Positions 5,965 to 9,352 of a stretch of DNA of 9,352 nucleotides are shown here, one piece after another. The notes beneath the pieces are model-generated. The model did no database searches, was not told the origin of the DNA, and was given only the letters and a program-made list of their open reading frames with translations. The position numbers and the translations under genes are program-made. The stretch spans positions 737,337-746,688 of the forward strand of contig CP070628.1 of the NCBI GenBank assembly GCA_020355985.1, read 5' to 3'. This stretch comes from Nitrospirota bacterium. GTDB lineage: Bacteria; Nitrospirota; Nitrospiria; Nitrospirales; UBA8639. How positions within the stretch are numbered: position 1 is the stretch's first letter; every line of letters begins with the position of its first letter.

Positions 5965-7358
5965 AAATATCTTTTCACGGTGCCGCTCGATCCGTCACAG
6001 GCAGTCGACATGTCATTGGTGCCGGCCAGACCCGTGTGCTGCTTGATTGTGGCATGTTCCAAGGCAGGCGCGACCAGGCAAGGGAACGCAACAGGCATTT
6101 AGGCTTTGACCCCAGATCTATCGATACTGTGTGTCTTTCTCATGCCCATATTGATCATTCCGGTGCCCTCCCTGTATTAGCCAAGGAAGGTTATAAAGGT
6201 GCCGTTCATATGACCAACGCCACAGCCGATTTGACCGAAATTCTGCTGGCTGATTCAGCACGAATTCAAGAACAAGATTGCCGGTATGTCAATAAGCACG
6301 AGCGTCGTCGAGGCCGCCAATGCGTGAGCCCGAATTACTCGAGCGACGATGCGAAAAAGATTGTCAGACAGTTTCGAGGTACGGGCTATGATCATTCTGT
6401 CTCAATATCTAAAAATTTGACAGCAAGGTTTTATGATGCGGGCCATATCATTGGATCGTCAGCCATTTGGATCCAACACCGGAATAGGGGAAATTCCACC
6501 TCTGTCCTTTTCTCTGGTGATTTGGGCCGTGCCAATATGCCCATTCTTCGAGACCCGCATGTCCCTCCATCATGTGATGTCTTGATCATTGAATCCACCT
6601 ATGGCGACCGCCTACACGATGACGAGGAAGATCGGCGAAAGGAAATGGCCAAAAAACTCGTTCAACATGCCATTCAACACAAGAGCAAGATTATTGTGCC
6701 AGCGTTTTCGGTTGGCCGCACTCAAGATATCATTATGCGCATTAAAGAATTGGTCAAAAACGGAGAAGTGGATCCCATTCCGATATTTATCGATTCCCCT
6801 CTGGCGTTGAAAGCCACCAAAGTCTTTCGCCAGCATCCAGAATGTTATGACGAGGAAACCTATCGAACCTTCACTTCGACTGGCGATGTTTTTGCGGCCA
6901 AGTATATTAATTTTGTCTCGACAGCAAAAGACAGTAAAGTGCTGAATCGACGGAAAGGGCCCTGTGTCATTATCTCCGCCTCAGGCATGTGTGAAGGTGG
7001 GCGCGTGGTCCACCACTTGAAACATTCGATTGAGGATGAGGCCAATGTGATTGTCTTAGTCGGCTTTCAAGCGGAACATACACTTGGGCGGAAACTGGTC
7101 GAGGAATGGGATACTGTACCTATCTTTGGAGTGCCAACCAAACGACGCGCACAGGTCGTTCGGCTCAATGGGTTTTCGGCCCATGCCGATCGCAACGACT
7201 TACTGGCATATGTCCGGAACATAAACCCACACCCGCGAAAAGTCTTTGTCGTCCACGGGGAAGAACGACAATCTCTGGCCTTTGCCATGTCACTTAGGGA
7301 TGAATTCCCTGGCATGGAAGTGGAAGTCCCCAAACCAGAATCCACTCACGATGTGTAA
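5961..7358 (+). CDS. MBL-fold beta-CASP ribonuclease (CPSF/Ysh1-like RNA-processing)
   Basis: A cytoplasmic zinc-dependent RNase of 465 residues, similar in layout to bacterial beta-CASP enzymes such as Thermus TTHA0252. The metallo-beta-lactamase motifs are present: SHAHIDHSG (His61, His63, Asp65, His66), GHIIGSS (His162) and FSGDLGR (Asp187). The beta-CASP domain is inserted at about 205-395, with ESTYGDR (Glu211), VPAFSVGRTQ and ISASGMCEGGRVVHHL. The C-terminal RNA-specificity segment has GFSAHAD (His408) and VVHGEE (His432). All expected metal ligands are visible, so it should be active as an endo- or exoribonuclease. ATG 5961 is chosen because AAGGGA lies at 5948-5953 and because the MBL fold begins immediately (MKISFHGAARSVTGS). 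An in-frame TTG at 5919 is less likely. It follows the LOG remnant, whose read-through frame overlaps this start by four bases. Confidence 0.94.
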   Translation: MKISFHGAARSVTGSRHVIGAGQTRVLLDCGMFQGRRDQARERNRHLGFDPRSIDTVCLSHAHIDHSGALPVLAKEGYKGAVHMTNATADLTEILLADSARIQEQDCRYVNKHERRRGRQCVSPNYSSDDAKKIVRQFRGTGYDHSVSISKNLTARFYDAGHIIGSSAIWIQHRNRGNSTSVLFSGDLGRANMPILRDPHVPPSCDVLIIESTYGDRLHDDEEDRRKEMAKKLVQHAIQHKSKIIVPAFSVGRTQDIIMRIKELVKNGEVDPIPIFIDSPLALKATKVFRQHPECYDEETYRTFTSTGDVFAAKYINFVSTAKDSKVLNRRKGPCVIISASGMCEGGRVVHHLKHSIEDEANVIVLVGFQAEHTLGRKLVEEWDTVPIFGVPTKRRAQVVRLNGFSAHADRNDLLAYVRNINPHPRKVFVVHGEERQSLAFAMSLRDEFPGMEVEVPKPESTHDV

Positions 7359-7475
7359 GCCCCCTACCTAAGCCTTCCCGATAAATCAGCCATGTTCTGA
7401 CATAAAACTCATCAATATGTCATTCATGATTTCAGCACATTATTATTCAAGACTTACCGTTGCATTAGAGGGATT

Positions 7476-7494
7476 AAGGCCACACGGCCTTTTT
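7476..7494 (+). terminator. Rho-independent terminator after the MBL nuclease gene
   Basis: AAGGCC (7476-7481) and GGCCTT (7486-7491) form a GC-rich 6-bp stem with an ACAC loop, followed by a T run to 7494. It lies 118 bases after the nuclease stop. The opposite strand has only a short T run, so action on the convergent lipoprotein gene would be weak. Confidence 0.7.
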
Positions 7495-7560
7495 ATTCAC
7501 AAAGGCATGGTGGAAAAAAGTAGAGGGGGTAATTAAGGGGAAAAAGAAAGAATGGCTGAT

Positions 7561-7941
7561 TTAATCTAGAACAACCTGATCATCAACGTTTCGAATAACT
7601 ACTGCACGGCCATCTTCATTAACATAGGCATCAATCCAATCCCCTTTATGGGCGGGGCGATCAATTCGAGTATTTTCATCGACAGGAAGCCGCACTTCGC
7701 GATCAGTTTCCGTATAGACCACATAGGCCGCCCCTTCGATGTGATGAACTTGCCCCCGAACCTTTCTAACTGCATCATTTCTAGTCATAAGGCCTTCCTG
7801 CAATTGTTGATAGCCTTTTGTACCTTCCACGATCCCCATACCAAGGGCCGATTGATGAGAGGTTGGTTCCGGTGTTTGATTCATACATCCTGCTAGCCAT
7901 ACTACACTCAGCAGGAACATCACCCCGTGCAAACACCTCAT
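7561..7941 (-). CDS. Small lipoprotein with a compact beta-rich domain
   Basis: A 126-residue predicted lipoprotein. The signal peptide (MRCLHGVMFLLSVVW) ends in the lipobox LAGC, with Cys19 as the lipidated residue, so the mature protein would be membrane-anchored on the outer side of the inner membrane or in the outer membrane. Residues about 20-60 look like a flexible or helical linker. From about 61 to 126 a beta-rich repeat-like domain reads GQVHHIEGAAYVVYTE, VRLPVDENTRI, GDWIDAYVNEDGRAVVI, which suggests a small OB-like barrel of the kind found in many small environmental lipoproteins. No enzyme motif is seen and the function is unknown. ATG 7941 is preferred because AGGA precedes it by seven bases and the signal peptide then has normal length. 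An upstream ATG at 7977 would add twelve residues. It stands alone, convergent with the nuclease gene and divergent from the kinase gene. Confidence 0.78.
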   Translation of the reverse strand: MRCLHGVMFLLSVVWLAGCMNQTPEPTSHQSALGMGIVEGTKGYQQLQEGLMTRNDAVRKVRGQVHHIEGAAYVVYTETDREVRLPVDENTRIDRPAHKGDWIDAYVNEDGRAVVIRNVDDQVVLD

Positions 7942-8131
7942 ATATTTGGTTCCTTTATTTATGAAAAGATTGATCACGTTTTTATCCTATCATAATCTTT
8001 GCCGGTGTCCAGAAGACAGAATGAACTGCCATACTCTGTCTTTGGGAAATTATTCCTACTGCCTACCTTCCCAATATAGAGAGTCTGCCCCTTCTGCAAT
8101 TCATTTTCTTAGGATTTTTCATTCAGATTTA

Positions 8132-8160
8132 TTGACCTAAGAAGAGATTTCTTTTACCCT
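8132..8160 (+). promoter_or_regulatory. Weak candidate promoter upstream of PPK2 gene
   Basis: TTGACC (8132-8137) matches 5 of 6 positions of the -35 consensus. The hexamer 17 bases later, TACCCT (8155-8160), matches only 3 of 6 of the -10. Nothing better was found in the 290 bases between the lipoprotein start and the kinase start. Confidence 0.22.
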
Positions 8161-8232
8161 TTCTTTGCCTATTTATCCCACGTGATGTTCATTTCAGAAA
8201 TTATTTTTAAAATTTAATCCGTGCTTGCAGGA

Positions 8233-9114
8233 ATGTTTCACGCCATTTCCCATCCCTACTTGGTTCTCGCAGATGATTTTTTTCGCTATGATCAAGCCTC
8301 CACCAAACCTCCCAAGTCGGCTCCGAGCAAAAAACTTTGTGAAAAGCGCCTACAGAAGTTCATTGAAAATTTGGATGAATTGCAACGCCGGTTATATGCG
8401 CATGACAAATATTCCTTGTTACTGATTTTTCAGGCTATGGATGCCGCGGGAAAAGATGGCACCATCCGAGCTGTGATGCAAGGCGTTAATCCAGCCGGCT
8501 GTCAAGTTTTCTCTTTCAAACAACCATCCCACCTTGAGTTAGACCATGATTTTTTATGGCGCACAACTTGTCGCCTGCCCGAACGGGGTCGTATCGGTAT
8601 CTTCAACCGAAGTTATTATGAAGAGGTATTAGTGGTTCGCGTTCATCCCAAATACCTCAAGGCTCAGAAACTTCCCAGGGCCATCAGGCCAACTATATGG
8701 GAGGAACGATATGACTCGATCAGAAATCACGAGCTTCACCTGGCTCGCAACGGAACCATTATTTTGAAATTCTGGCTCCATGTATCCAAAGACGAACAGC
8801 GCCGGCGACTGCTCGCACGCTTGACTCAACCGGAAAAACATTGGAAATTTTCTGAGCAGGATCTCCAAGAACGAAAACTCTGGAAACGATATATGGCCGC
8901 CTATGAGGGCGCGATAAATGCCACGTCGCGATCATGGGCTCCATGGCATGTAATTCCTGCCGACAATAAGCCATTCATGCGCATGTGCGTCGCAGAGATC
9001 ATTACTCAAACTTTGGAATCCCTTCATTTACAATATCCGACAGTGAGCAGGGCTAAACGTCAGACATTCGCCACATTTCGTAAGCAACTTCAGCGACGAA
9101 CAGCACCAAACTGA
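8233..9114 (+). CDS. ppk2: PPK2-family polyphosphate kinase (polyP:nucleotide phosphotransferase)
   Basis: A 293-residue cytoplasmic enzyme that moves phosphate between inorganic polyphosphate and nucleotides. From ATG 8233, the Walker A loop is QAMDAAGKDGT (67-77, Lys74), followed by GVNPAGCQVFSFKQP. The Walker B/catalytic stretch is GIFNRSYYEEVLVVRVHP (122-139). The lid helices follow at ILKFWLHVSKDEQRRRLLARL (177-197), PEKHWKFS and WKRYMAAYEGAI, then APWHVIPADNKPF and the end QYP. From memory of family sequences, the pattern resembles the Meiothermus class III enzyme, which phosphorylates both AMP and ADP. No alignment was run. The usual His in RSHYE is Tyr here. About 22 residues, many of them basic, extend past the usual end. 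The start is unsure: ATG 8233 and GTG 8221 are the only options after the in-frame stop at 8215, and neither has a well-spaced ribosome binding site. Confidence 0.92.
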   Translation: MFHAISHPYLVLADDFFRYDQASTKPPKSAPSKKLCEKRLQKFIENLDELQRRLYAHDKYSLLLIFQAMDAAGKDGTIRAVMQGVNPAGCQVFSFKQPSHLELDHDFLWRTTCRLPERGRIGIFNRSYYEEVLVVRVHPKYLKAQKLPRAIRPTIWEERYDSIRNHELHLARNGTIILKFWLHVSKDEQRRRLLARLTQPEKHWKFSEQDLQERKLWKRYMAAYEGAINATSRSWAPWHVIPADNKPFMRMCVAEIITQTLESLHLQYPTVSRAKRQTFATFRKQLQRRTAPN

Positions 9115-9199
9115 ACCAAGTACAAATTGGGCACATTTTCTCGCACCTTTGGGTTGGCACTGAAAATTCCGGGATACACTAACTAAGGAATTACATTGA

Positions 9200-9352
9200 A
9201 TGATTGAAGGATTTTGGCAGGAAGTTCAAAAGGTCTGGGATGCCGGAGTTTTGGGAACCGACTTAGGCAACATTTTTCTCGCTGCTGGAATTTTTCTGCT
9301 GTTTCTCTTCGCCCGACGTATCTTTTTTCGAACCATCATGCAGTCATTCAAA
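9200..9352 (+). CDS. Membrane protein N-terminus, probably MscS-type channel, 3' truncated
   Basis: Fifty-one codons are visible before the window ends. They encode an amphipathic start (MIEGFWQEVQKVWDAGVLG) and one clear transmembrane helix at about residues 22-42 (LGNIFLAAGIFLLFLF). A basic turn ARRIFFRTIMQSFK follows. This layout resembles the first helix of small-conductance mechanosensitive channels, but the diagnostic MscS pore helix lies outside the window, so the family is a guess. AAGGA at 9185-9189 lies ten bases before the ATG. It follows the PPK2 gene by 85 bases on the same strand and may be co-transcribed, since no terminator is seen between them. Confidence 0.6.
   Translation, partial: MIEGFWQEVQKVWDAGVLGTDLGNIFLAAGIFLLFLFARRIFFRTIMQSFK

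Noticed and set aside
7398..7422. TGACAT / ATGTCA inverted repeat after the nuclease gene
   Set aside because: Six pairs with a 13-base AT-rich loop and no T tract; likely chance in an AT-rich spacer.
7946..8140. 64-codon plus-strand open frame between the lipoprotein and PPK2 genes
   Set aside because: Its composition looks like antisense of a lipoprotein leader plus spacer; no domain and no ribosome binding site.
9154..9180. Promoter-like TTGGCA...TACACT, also resembling a sigma-54 TTGGCAC element
   Set aside because: The sigma-70 spacer is 15 bases, and the sigma-54 -12 GC dinucleotide is absent at the required distance.

Overview
This 9.35 kb window is an ordinary-looking bacterial chromosome segment of moderate GC content (roughly half, judged by eye). 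Its genes face both directions and are separated by short intergenic regions with recognisable ribosome binding sites and terminators. No mobile element, CRISPR array, rRNA or tRNA was recognised. The mix of genes (cbpA-cbpM, a short glycine-tailed RRM protein, a PPK2 kinase, a beta-CASP ribonuclease and small lipoproteins) would fit an environmental Gram-negative such as a Nitrospira relative. That assignment is an inference from gene style, not a demonstrated placement.

Left part (1-3439, + strand): the 3' portion of a type II J-protein gene (cbpA) overlaps the start of its modulator cbpM. A candidate sigma-70 promoter then precedes a 687-residue protein that joins a papain-like (C1) cysteine peptidase to a C-terminal alpha/beta-hydrolase.

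Middle part (3551-5532): two minus-strand genes flank one plus-strand gene. The first minus-strand gene encodes an exported, stand-alone Lon-type (S16) Ser-Lys protease domain with no ATPase. The plus-strand gene encodes a 100-residue RRM RNA-binding protein with a long leader and a very strong terminator. The second minus-strand gene encodes a four-helix CopD-like membrane protein.

Right part (5588-9352): a remnant of a LOG-family (lysine-decarboxylase-like) gene is interrupted by an in-frame TAG. Read through, it would end in an ATGA overlap with the next gene, an MBL/beta-CASP RNA-processing nuclease. Next come a minus-strand lipoprotein with a small beta-rich domain, a PPK2-family polyphosphate kinase, and the first 51 codons of a membrane protein, probably an MscS-type channel.

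Functional themes are protein quality control (CbpA/CbpM, the Lon-like protease, the cysteine peptidase), RNA metabolism (RRM protein, beta-CASP nuclease) and polyphosphate/nucleotide metabolism (PPK2). Nothing in the window amounts to a demonstrable new multi-gene system. The items most worth following are the peptidase-hydrolase fusion, the ATPase-free exported Lon domain and the decayed LOG gene coupled to the nuclease.
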